Below are positions 10,942-25,351 of a DNA stretch of 64,000 bases, piece after piece. The translations under genes and the position numbers were made by a program. Source of the stretch: Doryteuthis pealeii (taxonomy: Eukaryota; Mollusca; Cephalopoda; Myopsida; Loliginidae); NCBI GenBank assembly GCA_023376005.1, contig CM042179.1, positions 19,680,419 to 19,744,418 on the forward strand. Direction: 5' to 3'. The stretch's first letter is position 1, and the number at the start of each line of letters is the position of its first letter. Below the pieces are notes generated by a model. It saw nothing but the letters and a program-made list of their open reading frames with translations, was not told where the DNA came from and searched no databases.

Positions 10942-12139
10942 TTATGATGTCAATTCAGCTCCCACTTAATTGAAGTGCTTAGATATCATAATTTTCTACA
11001 GCTGAGAAAAGTTTGAAGAATACATCAGAATGGAAATTCTCACTTAAACAACTCTTAGAATAACAATGATTCTTATCCAAATTTCAGGCATCACCATGAA
11101 TTAAAAATGAATGCAGTAGTGATAATGGATATATGAGTAGTTATCTTCTGAAGAACTTCAAAAGCATTAAAAGCTTTAATCAGAAGTGATAGTATATGTG
11201 ATGATAATAGAAAATACTTAGAATATATAGAGAAGCATACTAAAAAGTTGGTAAAGTAAAGAAAGTGTGAAAACTACACAAAAAAGTAGTCAGTTTATAT
11301 AAGTACCATATAAGAGGTTGTACTCAGAATTTAAAAAAAATATGAATAAATAACAATGATATAGTAACAACACAGTTAATGACTTTCCATGGTGGAATTT
11401 TACAAAACATCAACTGTGTAAAAATTCAAATTTCTGTTGGTAGTTTGTTTTTTAAGATACATAAGATAGATTTCCCTATATACTATTTTTCAAAATTACT
11501 ATGTAGAAATTACCAGCTTTCATATATAATGAAGTGAAATGGTGACCAAAGACATATGGATGTATAAAAAATAATACTAATTACTAATTATTAACTAATT
11601 ATTTATTTATTTATTAACTGGAGATGTACAAATATTAGCATAAAAACATCTTGTGGTGGCAGAAATATAATATTTAGTTTTTCTGTTATTTATATTTTAT
11701 ATTTATAACTATTTTGCTGAATTATCTTAATGGTTAATTTTTGAAAAAGTAGATATTGTAAATTCCTATGAACAGATCAAACCTGAAACTCTTTCGCAAA
11801 CATTTTGCAGAGATTTTTAAATTATGCAATCAGAATAGGGTAATTGTGCTGAATTCTTTCTCCATTTGAGATGTAGAGAACAAAAAGGAAAATGTACGAT
11901 AAACTAAATAATTCAAATTCTGCTTTCATAAAATAACATAAAATGACTTGAAGGTGTAACATTGGCTAAATTCAATTAGAATCCAGATCTTGCAGTATAT
12001 CATTTTCTATTTAGTATATATTAAATCATTCAGATAGATATTATTCATAGGTAGGCATAAGTTTTATTGTGATTTGTCTAGTTAATCAGGCTTGTAATGT
12101 GTGTGTGTATGTATGTGTATATATATATATATATATATA

Positions 12140-12281
12140 TTTATAGTTTACAATACATTTAAAAGTCCGTTTTACCAATGATTTCAGAACATCACCTTTA
12201 GGTGATTGGTCGTCATCAGAAATGTTCACATATTCTGGCTTATTGGTAAAACAGACTTTTAAATGTATTGTAAACTATAAA
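12140..12281. mobile_element. Mirror copy of hairpin element 9511-9651
   Basis: Same 40-bp arms and interior in reverse complement; preceded by an AT run that is longer than in the left arm. Confidence 0.8.
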
Positions 12282-12393
12282 TAAATAAATACAGCTCTTA
12301 CAGAAGTAATTGAGCACTTTATTATCATTTCTCCAATACTAACAAGGAATTAACTATATATATATATATATGAGTATGAAAAGGTGGAATCAT

Positions 12394-12442
12394 AGCTGAT
12401 ATCTATCAATATTTCGATTTTACAAAAATCATCATCAGAGTT
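12394..12442 (-). ncRNA. Mirror copy of the weaker hammerhead ribozyme
   Basis: Minus-strand CTGATGA at 12432-12438 with the same AACT stem I mismatch as 9350-9398. Confidence 0.72.
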
Positions 12443-12488
12443 CATTTACTCCGTGGTGTTTGGTTGGTGTTTTACCACGGAGTAAATG

Positions 12489-12537
12489 AGCTCTGATGAT
12501 GATTTTTGTAAAATCGAAATATTGATCGATATCAGCT
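12489..12537 (+). ncRNA. Mirror copy of the intact hammerhead ribozyme
   Basis: AGCT 12489-12492, CTGATGA 12493-12499, stem II 12501-12515, GAAA 12516-12519, stem III 12519-12532, cleavage after C12533, AGCT 12534-12537. Confidence 0.85.
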
Positions 12538-12658
12538 ATGGTTATATTATAAATTGTTTTTCTCTTTAACAGCATTGTGTGATGTTTTCCTTTCACCTTT
12601 TAATACTCATACTGTTGGATTCATTTCCTTTCTTTTAACTTATATATATATATTATAA

Positions 12659-12904
12659 GGGCCGGGTTAGCTCAGTCGGTAGAGCGTTCGGCTAGAAACC
12701 ACAATGTTCCTAGTTTGATACCGGTCCTCGCCAACTCAGCGTATGAGTAGCACCGGGATCTGTGCGGTAAAGTAAGGAGCTGATGGTAGGTGTGGCGCTC
12801 CACCTCAGATACTAAAAAACAATCTCCTTGGTCTGGCGCTATTGAAAAGGGGATAGACTCCCTCGCTGACTGGCTGATAATGACTTTAGGCCGCCCCGTC
12901 GACT
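12659..12904 (+). mobile_element. Mirror copy of the well-preserved SINE
   Basis: Plus-strand copy of 8887-9131 with the same box A, box B and GGCCGCCCCGTCGAC end, followed by a TTTTA-rich tail. Confidence 0.88.
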
Positions 12905-13903
12905 TTATTTTACTTTATATATATACTTAGTTTTGCAATAAAGTTAAAAATGTATGATCAAACTCAATACACAGTAGTCATGATCTGTTTCACTTTATCA
13001 AATGGTATGGCAGAATCAGTTTTCTTAAAATCTTTTAATTTAGTAATATATGTGCAGATGATTTTCTTAAATTTAGATATAAAAACTTTTAAAATTTTCA
13101 AAACTTTAAAGATCTTTCATATTATACATATATTTTTTATTCCTTTTCTTAGTGTTTTGTACTTATACTTTTTGTTTGCATCTTGACAAACTCTGGCTGT
13201 GTAAAAAGACTGAAGAAATCAACACAAAATATTATAATGCTTTAAATAACACAATGCACTTACACTCCCTCACTCATTTATGCATACAAATTTGAACATG
13301 CAGTTTTCTGTTATATTTACATTTGTCTGTCTAAATTTCATGTGATATCTCCATTTCAGGTTCTCTCTCAACAGCATCTTATTCACACCAGGTGTGCTGG
13401 AAATTACTTGGTAAACTGACTATCAACTTATTCATCTTGGATTCAACCTGCTTTTTCACATTCTCAAAAAATAATCAGATGTATATCCTCCTTTGTCTTT
13501 ATATGTATATACACGTGTATGTATGTATGTTTGCATACTCTATAACTTTGTATATGAAGTGTATATGTATGAATATTTCATATACATAAATGTGTATAAG
13601 CAGAAACTTAGAGAGATAGAAACGTCTGATTTTAAGAAAATTCAATTTTTATAACAGCATGTTGGAAATTGTATTATGTAGGTATATATAGTGGACAATA
13701 TGTGTACACAGAAATGCTTTTACATACATACATACAGACTGTAGCTTTGTGTTGTGAAGCAGCTTAAATATATTTAGACATTTAATATATTACTTGTAAA
13801 AAACATTATTTCATGATTTATCAAAGATAACAAATGCTGCAACATGATTTGTTAGTTAAATAATCAGAATTGAAATTAGACTTCATGGAAACTTTTATTA
13901 TTT

Positions 13904-14122
13904 AGTATTATTTGGATTATTCGGACTATTGTCCTCATCTTTATTTTTGTCTGTACAACACCTTGGACAATGCGCCCTCCAACCCTCTTCAGGTATTTCT
14001 TGCCAAACTCAAGAAGAAGGTTCCAAAGTGCGGCAAAAAATCCTTGATAAGTGCCAGAGAGCACATTGGCCGAGGCGTTGTACAGATAACATAAAGATGG
14101 GGACAATAGTCCAAATAATACT
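13904..14122. mobile_element. Mirror copy of MITE-like element 7671-7890
   Basis: Same terminal inverted repeats; a few single-base indels distinguish it from the left copy. Confidence 0.75.
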
Positions 14123-17100
14123 AATTATCAAGCCTCATCACAGAAATTCAGAGAAATATTTTATTATTTAAAAAGGAATTTCTCATAAGTATAAATTAGG
14201 ATAATTTATATTTGTTTTTAATTAAAACTTAGTAAAAAAAATGTTAGGAAAAAAAACATAGGCATTTCAAAATTGTTCTTTATCGTTACATGTTCTGCAT
14301 TAAAAAAATGCACACACTTGAAATATTGAAAAATGTCTGAACAAATCACAAATACAATTCTAATGGAATTAAAAAAAAATGGAAATCTTCATTATCCTAT
14401 TATCTTTTAGGCTTCTAAATTCTTAAATGTATAGAGTATAATATAAACATTTCTTAATGAAAACTTTCAGTTTAGATCTAAAGGTAACCGGTAACTTTTA
14501 ATTTACTTTTTATCTACTTTAGTTATTTAGTGTGTGTGTGCGTGTGTGTATACAAAACTATTTAAATCTAATCAGAGGTATAAAACACAGAGAGTATTGA
14601 TCTAAAATTTAGAATGGACTGTTAAGATTTTCTTTTTTTCTTATATGATTTTTATTTACTAATTATCATATTCATCAACCAAACAATGAATATTACCAAA
14701 ATCAGAAAACTTATTCAAAAGATCTTTCATAAGTTCTAATTCAGATTCACTTCTCATTTGTGCCATTTGATGTGCTTAGAGTAACTCACTCCTTCTGTGC
14801 TCTTCCTATTTAAGAAATGTTAGATTACAGCTTTTATATCTGATTTTATTTTGTATCAGTGTGGCTTTTATTATGCCTTTACATTTATCTAGCCTTACTG
14901 GATTAAGTATTATTACCTTATATTTGATGGCATTGAACATTTGCAATTTTATTCTTAACTAGCATAGTCTTGTTTCATTTGGAATTAATTAAGTTATGAT
15001 ATTAACATTTTATTGTTTTTCTCCTCCTCATGACAAAGGCAGTATTTACTTTATTTGTTATTTTGATTCTGCATCCATAATTTAAGAATTTATAATAGTA
15101 TAGACCGAAGTTGTTTTTTGTTTGGTGGGGGTGGGTGGGGTGTCAATTTGATGTATGTGATTCAGTTAATTTCATGCAATTACTAACCTTATTACTAATC
15201 CAATTGTTCATACAATATCATTTAAACCCTCATATAATCTGTACACTATCCAAATAACATTGGAATCCCTTGTTATCTTTGTCTCAGCTCTCCTGTCAAT
15301 TTAGATGTAGCTATCTAATATTTTAGTGGGGGGGTGTATTAAATAGCATTTCAGATACTAAATCTGATTTTTAACTGATGTCCAACCCTACACCAATTTG
15401 CACCACAGTATTGGTCATTCATATGGTAGTGAGTAGAAGTGTGAAATCACCTCAACTGCAGAAAAGACTAGAGTGAGAGCTTGACTCCCAGAGGCTTTGT
15501 GGTTCACAATCCATTAGACCATTTTCTTTGCCACCCTAACATTGGTAGTCCTTTTCAGGAGAAACATTTCAATATACATCTTTGGTAAATATCTTCTATT
15601 TTAAACAATCCTTTTCAATCTTGATTTTTAACTTGACAGTAGTGGTTTTAGTAACCCCTGTTCTGACTGCCTTAGAATAAAAAAATTCTTATTTTGGCTG
15701 ATTAGATCAGCCTATGTATTAAAGAACATGATAAATAAGAAAAATTAATAAAGTGACACCAACATGTAAAAAGTTTTTATGGTTTATATTATTTTTATCA
15801 TGCACTGATGCCCATTTAAAAAATTTCATGTTAACACTTATTTTCTTAAAAAAAAAAAGGAAGTGTTACCTATAGACACAACATTCATACCAAATTTCAT
15901 GCTTGTATCCTAAACTGAAGGATCCTGCCTAAAAATCACATTTTGCTCCACTGATTGAAAAATGAAGATTCTATTTTGGATTCAAATTATTGAAAAATTT
16001 TTATATATGAATCTGAAAATTTTTATTGATATGAATCCGAAAAATTAATGTTCAGTGTATATTTATGATTTTGCAAATATGGATTTTTCTTCATGTTTTT
16101 TTTTTTTTTTTTTAGTAAATTTATTTTACACATTTAAATTCCTGGTTCTCTTTTAAATATGAGAATGGGAAATATTTTTTACTAGTAATAAATTATAGAA
16201 ATTATAACTGGTTTGCTTAACTTTAGCAAAATCCTTAAATTTTTGCTTGAAATGGAATCATCTTTGACAGCTGCTTATGTACTAATAGAAAAAATAAGTA
16301 AAATATTTGATATTATTGGGCCATATAAGTTTTTCTATTTCAATCATTTGACAAGATATTTTTAATTTAAAAAAAAGTTAAAACAATGCAAAGATGCTTT
16401 GAACTTTTATTAAAAGAAGATTAAATCAAAACATTCAGCACTAATTTTAGAAATTTTCTCATTCAAATGTTGATGTTAGAATGTATTGTTTCATTAACAA
16501 AAAAATGAAGTATAGCATTTGACTTGAGAGATGATATTCAAGAATATGTTGTGCTTTTTATCTTTTTTAACACTTGTGATTTGTTGTCAGCTATTTTCAC
16601 CAACATCATTTTAATGTTTGGAAAAATATTGTTAAACAAATAATCATTTTAGGAAAAGAAGTTGATACTAAAATTTGAGTTAATAAATTGCTATCTGTTA
16701 TTTGTATAAAATTGGACTAATTAGATATAGAAGTTATTAGATGAGTTGTCCTTCTCAAAAAAATAGCATATCACTAAAAAACTTTATAGAAAAACTTATA
16801 TGTAAAAAAAATTCTTTATTAGTACTTTATACTGGTTAAAGTTTTGTCTGAGCTACAAGTTGTTTGTAAGTGATTTTTTTTTTATCAAAGTTGTTATTAA
16901 TGTAATTTCTTGTGCACTAATGTATATTTGATAACTTATCTTTTATGCATTTTACTGATTAAGAAGTTATATAAAATTCATTTTTATTGATTTAAAACAA
17001 ATTAATCAGATTTAATTATAAGGGATAGAATTGTAAAGTGTATACATTAAACACATATCCATAACAAATTATTTATCTATGACATAGAAGATTAGATTAC

Positions 17101-18104
17101 TCAATTCCTTAGCATAACAGAAATATCATATTAATCCATGAACAAAAATTGCAATTTTCTGCAAAACAAAATTTAGTGTATCAAAGTATTTGGGACAAAT
17201 TTGTTAGATTTATTTTGAAAACTTAAAATATGTATAGGCAGATATTTTTTAAAGTATCTACCTATTTAAACATAATTTTTGTCCTCTCCATTTTTAAAAA
17301 ATTTCATCTTGATTTTACTGATGTAAAAATCTTTATCAAATCTGAATATTATGTTTAAAAAGGAAATCTATAAGAACAGATGCAGACATTTCTATCTCTA
17401 ACCTTGCTTGTATAATCTATTGCAAACTCTCTTACATATTTTTGCTTTCACAAAGCTTCAGCCATTTTAGACACTCTTGACCAAATTTGTTGTATCCAGT
17501 TTTCAGTATTCAAATATTTCTAGCATTGAGAGTCTATATTTTTATTTTAACTTTATTCACTTGCATTTTACCTTATAATATTGATTTGCATTCTCTCTTG
17601 CTTTATAAACTTTCCATCATATGCACTTACCTGTAAATTTGATATCTTGTAATCTTATAAATTTTACCTTTCAAAATTCATGACATTGCAACTCACTCTC
17701 AAAATTAACTTTCCCTACCATAGCCAACCATAGATATTTTAAATAACCTTTTTGTCTCTTATATACTAGTATTGGTAACCAATCAGAATAAATTCAAATT
17801 TTATTATTTATTATTTTTTCATTGTAGCATTGTATTTTACTAATATTTAAGGAAATGTTTGTAGTTGTTGAGAGAGAACATAAATATATTTAGTTGATAA
17901 GACTTAGATATTCATGAACACTGCTAGAACATTTAATTCAAAATTCAAACTTTATTTATCATATTAATAAGACATTATGTGTTAAATTAGACAGAATCTG
18001 TCATACTCTTTAAGAAATTATATAATTACTGCACTTACTGTATTTTTTGTCATTGTACATTTTTTATACAAGGAAAGTGGACATGAAAATATCTTAATGG
18101 CTCT

Positions 18105-18107
<3 letters not shown>
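14123..18107. other. Mirror of 3680-7670, no gene seen
   Basis: Reverse complement of the left arm, with homopolymer-length and one-base differences (poly-T near 16097 is longer than the poly-A near 5691). Nothing additional recognised. Confidence 0.6.
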
Positions 18108-18135
<28 letters not shown>

Positions 18136-18310
18136 CACACACACACACACACATATATATATATTAGTAGAATTATGGACACATAATTCTGTACTCAAGT
18201 TTCATATGTTTCACACAGTCTTCAGATGGGAGTGTGGTAAAAGTCATCAGTCAAGTGTCTATATAGTGTGAGGTGTATTCAGGTGATTATAAAGTGTGTG
18301 TGTGGTGTGT
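18108..18310. repeat. CA/GT microsatellites, mirror of 3478-3680
   Basis: CA run broken by 'caccac' and a GT run broken by 'gtggtg', both different in length from the left arm. Confidence 0.85.
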
Positions 18311-19050
18311 GAGGAAGTAACAGATTGGGTAGAATCTGACAAATGTGATTAAAAGTTAAGGAACAAAGGATTCAACCATGCATGCTACTTAAGCCTGCAT
18401 ATTGTAGTGTTTACCCTCATATGCAAATCAGCGATTATTGCAAATTCAAAGACCATAAAAAAAGGCCCGTTTTTTCTACCTTATGCCAGCCATTGCAAAA
18501 ATTGTAATTCAAGAAAATTATTAAAACAGACAAAGGATAACTAATGCAAAAAATATACAAAGACTTAAGATTACAGAATCTCTTAAACGCAGCAAAACAA
18601 AAATCCTGGACTGGCGGCACCGCCCTCCTCTAAGTCCTTTAATCATCCTGTCCGCACCACCAAATTTGCAATCCACTGTATTGTTGGTGATACCTCCCCC
18701 CTTCCTCTGCATTTGCCTCATATCCCTGATGCATCTCCCTTTCTTCTGCCCTTCTTCCTCCACCCTCTCATCCACCTTTTCACTATATATATACACAGCA
18801 GTTCTACTGCAAAATAAAAAAAATTCTGATAAAGCCTCATAAATACACAGAGGCGAAATATTAATTGATTGAAATTGTGTGTGTGTTTTATCCACTTTTG
18901 TTCCTGAATTTTAATCACAAGTTGAGCCTTGGTTTTTAGGTCATGAAATTATTAAAATTTATGTCAATTTTTAAGCCAAGAATTGCTCATAGTCTTACCT
19001 ATCATCATATTTGAATTTTAACTTTTTAAATTATTAGAATGTAATCTTTA

Positions 19051-19512
19051 ACTTATATTATTTGGATTTTTTGGACTGTTGTCCTCATCTCTTTTGTAAT
19101 ATACACACATTTTGGTTGATGTGCCCTCCAGCTTTTGCAGGTGTTCTTGTCAAACTCAGGAACCTTCTCGTTGAACTGGGAGCCTTAATGTTAAATCAGT
19201 AGCCTACACAAAACTTCGAACTGAACATTTCAATCCATTGGGGTAGATGTTTCTCATCCACTACCAGACTGGGTACAGTGTTATGTTATGTTTAATATTC
19301 TATGTTATTTGCCCATGGTCAGGATTGAACCTGCAGCTACAAGATGTCATTTCGAACATTAACACAATCCCATATCCATTGCACCATGTATCTAACTGGG
19401 CATATGGCACAACAGTTCCCGAGTTTGACTCAGAATCACCTGAAGAAGGTCGAAGAGCACATCAAACAAAATGTTAAATAAAAGAAAGATGAGACAACAG
19501 TCCAAATAATAA
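19051..19512. mobile_element. Mirror copy of inverted-repeat element 2251-2728
   Basis: Same ends and tRNA-like centre in reverse complement, with more indels than the inner-arm repeats show. Confidence 0.65.
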
Positions 19513-20101
19513 AAATTATCAAGTTCATCTCAAAAGTTTACCAATTCATCCTGACAGATATAGTATATATTTGTATTATTTTTATTAGTATTGTATTAGG
19601 ATAATATTCCATATATTTAAAAATCTGTACTCAAATTGAGACACTTATCAAATAACGTTTTTGATTGTTACTTATGTAAAACTACATTCCACATACACTG
19701 GTTATAATCCAATTATTACTCATGTATACGATGATATCCAATGCCTAAAAATTGGCTTTCAAGTTTTAACAAGCAATAGATGTAATATAGTCTAAAAAGA
19801 TACTTAAAATTATTAGAATATCTTTTTAACAATTATCCTGAAATATAGCATATATTATTTTAAATATTTTTTTAATTTTTACTATTATAGAATACAATTA
19901 CATACAATTGAATAAAACTAATTTCTTTTAAAACCAGTATGATAGATAAATAATCATTTCATACCATCATTTTCCATCTCCACACTCTTATATAAGCAAC
20001 TCAATATCAAGTTTATTAAAAGGGACCTTGTTGGTAGTTAACATAGATGTAAATTTCTATCTTTGTAATATAATTTTTTCTTGGGGATAAAAGGATAATT
20101 T

Positions 20102-20340
20102 AATTAGCTCTTAGTAATCCTTTGTCTTGGAATGCATTTGATAGTAAAACCCTACAATTTAAGCTCTTGAGTTACTCAGCTTTGGGGTAATCTGACTATG
20201 TGCAAGAGTAAGTGGGGAGCTGACACGTAAGGCTTGTGGCACCTCGAAAGAAAGAAAAAACAACAATCTCGCCTGGTCTAGCAACTAGCAAAAGAAGGAT
20301 AGACTCACTCACTTTTCAGTTGATCTGAAAATAGGTCACT
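20102..20340 (+). mobile_element. Mirror copy of degenerate SINE 1433-1668
   Basis: Plus-strand copy with the same body blocks; several indels relative to the left arm. Confidence 0.65.
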
Positions 20341-21816
20341 CCAAGATTTACTATTACAATTTACTTGAATTAATATTCAATATACTAAACAAGTGGAAGG
20401 TTAGAAATCACAACTGATTAGTCAACTAGTTATTACCTTTTTATTCATTATTTTAAATGTATCAACAGATGAATATCTTTCATGGATTTCAAAAAGAAAC
20501 ATTTTTTTTTCCAATTTATTAGATATGATTAAGATGGATAAATGCTGTATCATAGTATTTGGAATTTTGAAATTTATCTCTGATGTTTATATTTGTTTTA
20601 TTTTTAATAAAAGAAAATTACATTTATAGATGAGTTTGATATGTTTGAGACTATTACTACATGTAGAACAAGTAAATAATTTTTTTAGATACCTCAAATC
20701 ACAAATTTTGCTGTTAAAATATGCAAAAATAAAGCCATTAAATAAAGTATTGTAAAACAATGCAATTTCTCTAAAATAAATATTCAATTTATATTCATTT
20801 ATATGAATGCCAAACTCAAAGAATGTTTTTTATTTTTTTTTTAATTTTAGATAGTTAAATAATTCCAACATGCAATTCGATCTGTGATGAACATTTCATT
20901 TAGCTTGAGAACATTAACATTTTTAAGATTTATAAGTGTACTCTACATATTGCTCATAAATTGTTTTATCGTATTTTGAAAAGTTGCAGATGAAAGTTTA
21001 ATTTTGAGATTAAAATTTTGACATTTGATATGCGTCGTGTTCTTCATTATATAACGTCCTGTCCACGTCTTTAATTTTGATCTCCATTTACGATTAAGCT
21101 CCTATCATGAAAAGCTAATCAGAATGTTGAAGCTTGTTGTAAAAATTAATATAAATTTCAAATTACTGCGCCTAGTATCAATACTACTAATGTGATAGCT
21201 CTTTAGATATTAAACTTAATAATTTCTCTTGTGAAAATTCATATTGATAACAGTATTAGTAACATTCATTCCTCAATGGTTAGAATTTCTAATTCTAATA
21301 CTTTGAAGTTAACTCTTCTTTCCTGATATTGTATTCTGTTTAGAAATTAAAATACAGCTATCATTCATAGAATGTCATGTTATGTCTGACATATTTTAAA
21401 GGTTTGAGTACTATAGTTGTTTTTCCATCTTATATTTTCTTTTAATTAAGCCTATACATTTTCGCCTCGTTCAGTACTGGGTTTTATTTCTTTTTATTTA
21501 TAAGAGTTTGTATCTTTATGAATGTTAAAAAAAAAAAAAGCTGAAATTTTGCCTTAATTAGTGAAATCGAGACATTTTCTTAACCATATTAAAAAATTGA
21601 TGTTGCAGCTGAAAATTGAATTCTATCTAATCTCTGGTATAATTTACATACAACACATCTAGATATAAATATTGTTCAAATTGTTTCTTTTCTTAGCAAT
21701 CCAACTGATATTGAAATTAAAAAAAAATTTTTTCATCACTGCCAAGATTTAATTGCATTTCGTTTTTTGCTAATAATTCATTTGTACACTATTTAAAAAT
21801 AAAGTCGGTCCTTGCA

Positions 21817-23249
21817 GTGTACTGTTATAGGGGGAATTGTATAGAAAAATATCTGCTCATTAAATAGGGAGGCTACAATAGTGAAGAACTATTTTTTCAC
21901 AAGCTTTTTTATTATTCTGTTTGTATGATAATACCTGAACATAAACCAGTCCATTATGTCATTTTAATAATAATAGTATTGGTAGTGAGTTGCCTTTTGA
22001 AACTTTCAGAGATAGTTTCCTTAAATCTATTATAGACATTTGGTTGTTAAATGCATCTAAAACATTTTAAGGATTAATCATAATAATTGTTTTTCGTTAA
22101 AGTGCAAACAATGGATATGATATTTTTTTATCAGAATTAGGCGGCTTAATTATTTTTTTTAATTAAATGACTATTAAGCTATATAAATTACTAAATATGA
22201 CTTTTTTCCTTTAAGGTTCTTTTGTCAGCTATCCTAGAATGTATTTTGGGATTTGAATAACTTAAAATTCCCAAAAACTTAATATCACTGTTTATGAATA
22301 ATAAGTTTTAATATGTAGGTTGGTCCAATATTTTAAAGAATGGTTGATCGTGGAAGTTGGAACAAAGTTGGGAGAAGATTCTATGTGTTGATCCGATTTT
22401 TGTTCTATTATTTCCTTTTTCTTCTTTTCCTTTTTTTCTTTTCTTTTTTTATTCAATAGAAAAATAATATGCAGCCAAAAGCATTTGAATGGAAAATACT
22501 TATTTCTTTCATTTTTTTTTTTTTTTAAATTCTGATGTTGTGTCTTTTGTTTTTTTTTGTGAGTTTTTTCCCCACAAATCATGCTCTCAAAAATAAAGTG
22601 AATGAGTTCAGTTTCCTGTTTTCTTGATTGTAGTCATCAGTGGAGAAATTTGGAAGGTTTAAGGAGACAGCTCATTAGGTCTGTTATTGAATAATATAAG
22701 AACCCTTTATTAAAAAATACATGCGAATTTGTCGAAAGATTCTAAACTGTATCAGGATATGAAATTTTCAAAATGATTGGAGCTGCCTTACAATACAACA
22801 ATTTGTGTGAAAAGAGTAAAACTACAAATTAGTTCCTCAAAACAACTGGATGAGCTAATTTCTTTTTTAATAATTATTTATTGTAAATATTTACAGACAT
22901 CAAGGTTTGCAAAAAAGTTATTATATTCTATGCTGATTTTTTGAAAAAAAATTAATGTTCATCAGCAGTAGACTTTAAATTTTAAATAATTTAAAAAGCC
23001 AAGAAAAAAAACTCTCCCATTGTTGTTTGCATGTCTTGGCTTGCAAAAGTGCTGAGCTAGGCCATTTGTTTAACGATTATTTCAATGTTATAGATTTTGA
23101 TGTATAAATCCTTTTTTTTTGTTTTTTTGCAATATTCTTGGGTTGTTGTTTTGTATATCATACTTTCCTTTAACATTCACAGTCATTTAACTTAGATGAA
23201 TTTAAGGTTATATTTTATTACTAAATGTTTTGAAAAATTAAATTTACAA
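21817..23249. other. AT-rich single-copy sequence
   Basis: First sequence right of palindrome 1. T-rich tracts at 22430-22565 give a lysine/asparagine-rich minus-strand open frame that is a low-complexity by-product. No gene recognised. Confidence 0.55.
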
Positions 23250-23473
23250 GACCTCTAAGTTGTGAATGTAGTGTGATACATGTGGAACTTCAAGGTTCCA
23301 GGTTTCATTGATTGGCCCTGCCAACTCAAGCATGTGTAGTACAGCTATGACTGTGCAGTAAAAGAGGGGAGCTGATAGTAGGTGTGGTGCTCCACTCAGA
23401 TGCAAAACAATCTCCCTGGTCCGCACTAAGTGAAAGGAGATAGACTCTCTCACTGTCTCGGCTAATACTGAAT
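23250..23473 (+). mobile_element. Partly degraded tRNA-derived SINE
   Basis: A decayed tRNA head with box B-like CAGGTTTCATTGATTGGCC is followed by GGGGAGCTGATAGTAGGTGT, 'ggtgctccactcagat', 'acaatctccctggtccgcac' and 'gatagactctctcactgtc', then 'ggctaatactgaata'. Same order as the intact copy at 8887-9131. The minus-strand open frame across it is not a gene. Confidence 0.82.
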
Positions 23474-25251
23474 ATCTTCCACCTATTTATTTATATAAGA
23501 AAATGGAAATAAATTACATTAGTATGCGTAATATAAGAATATGAAAAGAGAAACAACTATTGCAGGAAATATGTCAATTTTATGAATGAATAAATGTACT
23601 GCTTGTTCAAGTTTTTTATGTAGTCTTTTAATTAAGCATCTTTAAGGCTTATCGTTTTATATTCAAAGTTTCAATTTATGTTACATTAAATTTAGTGATT
23701 TCTCTAAATCTCAGAAAACTTTGAAACAAAGTAATTGAACATATTTTGAAAAGTGTATCATTTACAAGTCTTTGTTGATCATGTAGGATTTTAAATGATA
23801 ATATAGTTTAGAACATTCAAAATTTCATGTTTCACTTTAAAACTTTTGTCCTCACTCTTGAAATACTTAAGAGTTGTTTGGTTCTAATATTTTTCCTTTT
23901 CTATCACCTAGCAGAATCATTTATTGTTTCCTGCTTTTTTGTACTTTATAATAAAATTCAAATGTGGTGATAATGTTAAGTACAGACTTACAGTTAACAA
24001 AATGCCTAATTCACCATATCTGGTGGATAAGACACATCTGTTGAATCATAAAACAAAAAAGACAATATAACATCCCAAAACCTAAGATAAGGCCAAATAC
24101 TAAATCTAGTGATCTAAAACTCATCACCTCTGATGTAACATGCCACTTTGTTTAGAGTTTTTTTTTTTTTTTTAATCTGTTGATTTTTTGCCAAAAACTA
24201 TTTCAAATTTTAATAAATCTTATGATACTTTTTTAATTTACTTTATTAATGATTTATTCAAAAGGGGTAAGAAAAATCTTTTATCAAATGTTTTTAAGGC
24301 CATTTCTCTTATGCATTTTACTTTAATTTTATGAAAGTCTCTATAAAAATATCTTTATAGAAATGTAAATATTTTTTGTCCAAATGATAAGTGCATGGAT
24401 AAATCAAATCTTTAACAGCAAGATTAGAAAATTTGTCTAACTGAATTGAAAAAAATGGAAACCTGGCAATAATTTTTTTTTTAAATGATGTAGAACCTTT
24501 ACTTTATGTGGATGAGAAATATTTTAATGAAAAAATTTTTCTTATTTTTTTTATAAACTAATAATTGAGTAAATTGTTTTTAAATGTACTTAAGCACTAA
24601 AAAAATATTCTTAAATAACTGGAGAAATGTAAAGTCACGTATGTTTTTATAGATGTAAAGTCTATCTACCACATCTTAGTTTAATATTATTGAACACTAC
24701 ATTTTATGATATTCTAGAAATATGCTAAGAATATTCTATTGTGGGATAGAACTTGTTCCATCAACAATATTAAGAATATCTATTGGAAAATTCATTTCAT
24801 GTTTTTACTACAAATATTCATTTTCATTAATTATTGATTGAAAATGATTGCTCAACATCAACTGTTTATAACTTAAGATATTTGTTATCCTACTTGAAAG
24901 AATTCTCATTTAATCTATTTCTGATATAATCAAAACATATTTTATTAAATTAATCAACTGGTACACCATCCTGTCTCTCTTTTCTTATAAGTCCATTTTT
25001 CTTTTCATGCAGTTCTATAGTGTATTTAAAACTTAAGGACTTAATGAGTTTCGTCTTTTTTCGCAGTTTTTCGATTACTTTTATTTGATTTACTTTATAG
25101 AACTGAGCGTTGGTATGTTTTAAATGTATACACATTATTTAATGATTTTAATAATCAAGTTCTAACATTTGTTTATAAGATAAATTCTGTGATTTAAAGA
25201 TTGATCTTACACGCCAACAATTTTAGGAATTTGCTGCGACTTGCTGCCGCG
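23474..25251. other. AT-rich sequence up to the scaffold gap
   Basis: No gene recognised; poly-T at 24159-24173. The final 16 bases before the gap (near 25236) are abruptly GC-rich, unlike the neighbouring sequence. Confidence 0.5.
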
Positions 25252-25351
25252 NNNNNNNNNNNNNNNNNNNNNNNNNNNNNNNNNNNNNNNNNNNNNNNNN
25301 NNNNNNNNNNNNNNNNNNNNNNNNNNNNNNNNNNNNNNNNNNNNNNNNNNN
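25252..25351. other. Assembly gap, 100 N
   Basis: Exactly 100 N, the conventional placeholder for a scaffold join of unknown size. The open frame that spans it is meaningless. Confidence 0.98.

Larger units (their letters stand above)
12391..12540. repeat. Mirror copy of the opposed hammerhead foldback
   Basis: Base-for-base mirror of 9252-9401, including the two arm mismatches, which are reproduced in mirror order. Confidence 0.9.
1..21816. repeat. Giant palindrome 1 (inverted repeat, two 10.8-kb arms)
   Basis: The sequence from the window edge to about 10835 recurs in reverse complement from about 10942 to 21816. Anchors: bases 31-40 pair with 21776-21785, 9255-9303 with 12489-12537, and 10791-10800 with 10993-11002, so coordinates of paired bases sum to about 21792-21816. 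The turnaround is 10836-10941, and weak pairing continues into it, leaving a loop of roughly 75 bp. The inner arms are nearly identical (the 9.2-9.4 kb segment matches base for base). The outer arms differ more, chiefly by single-base indels and one gap of about 25-30 bases near 480. The left end may continue outside the window. Confidence 0.95.
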
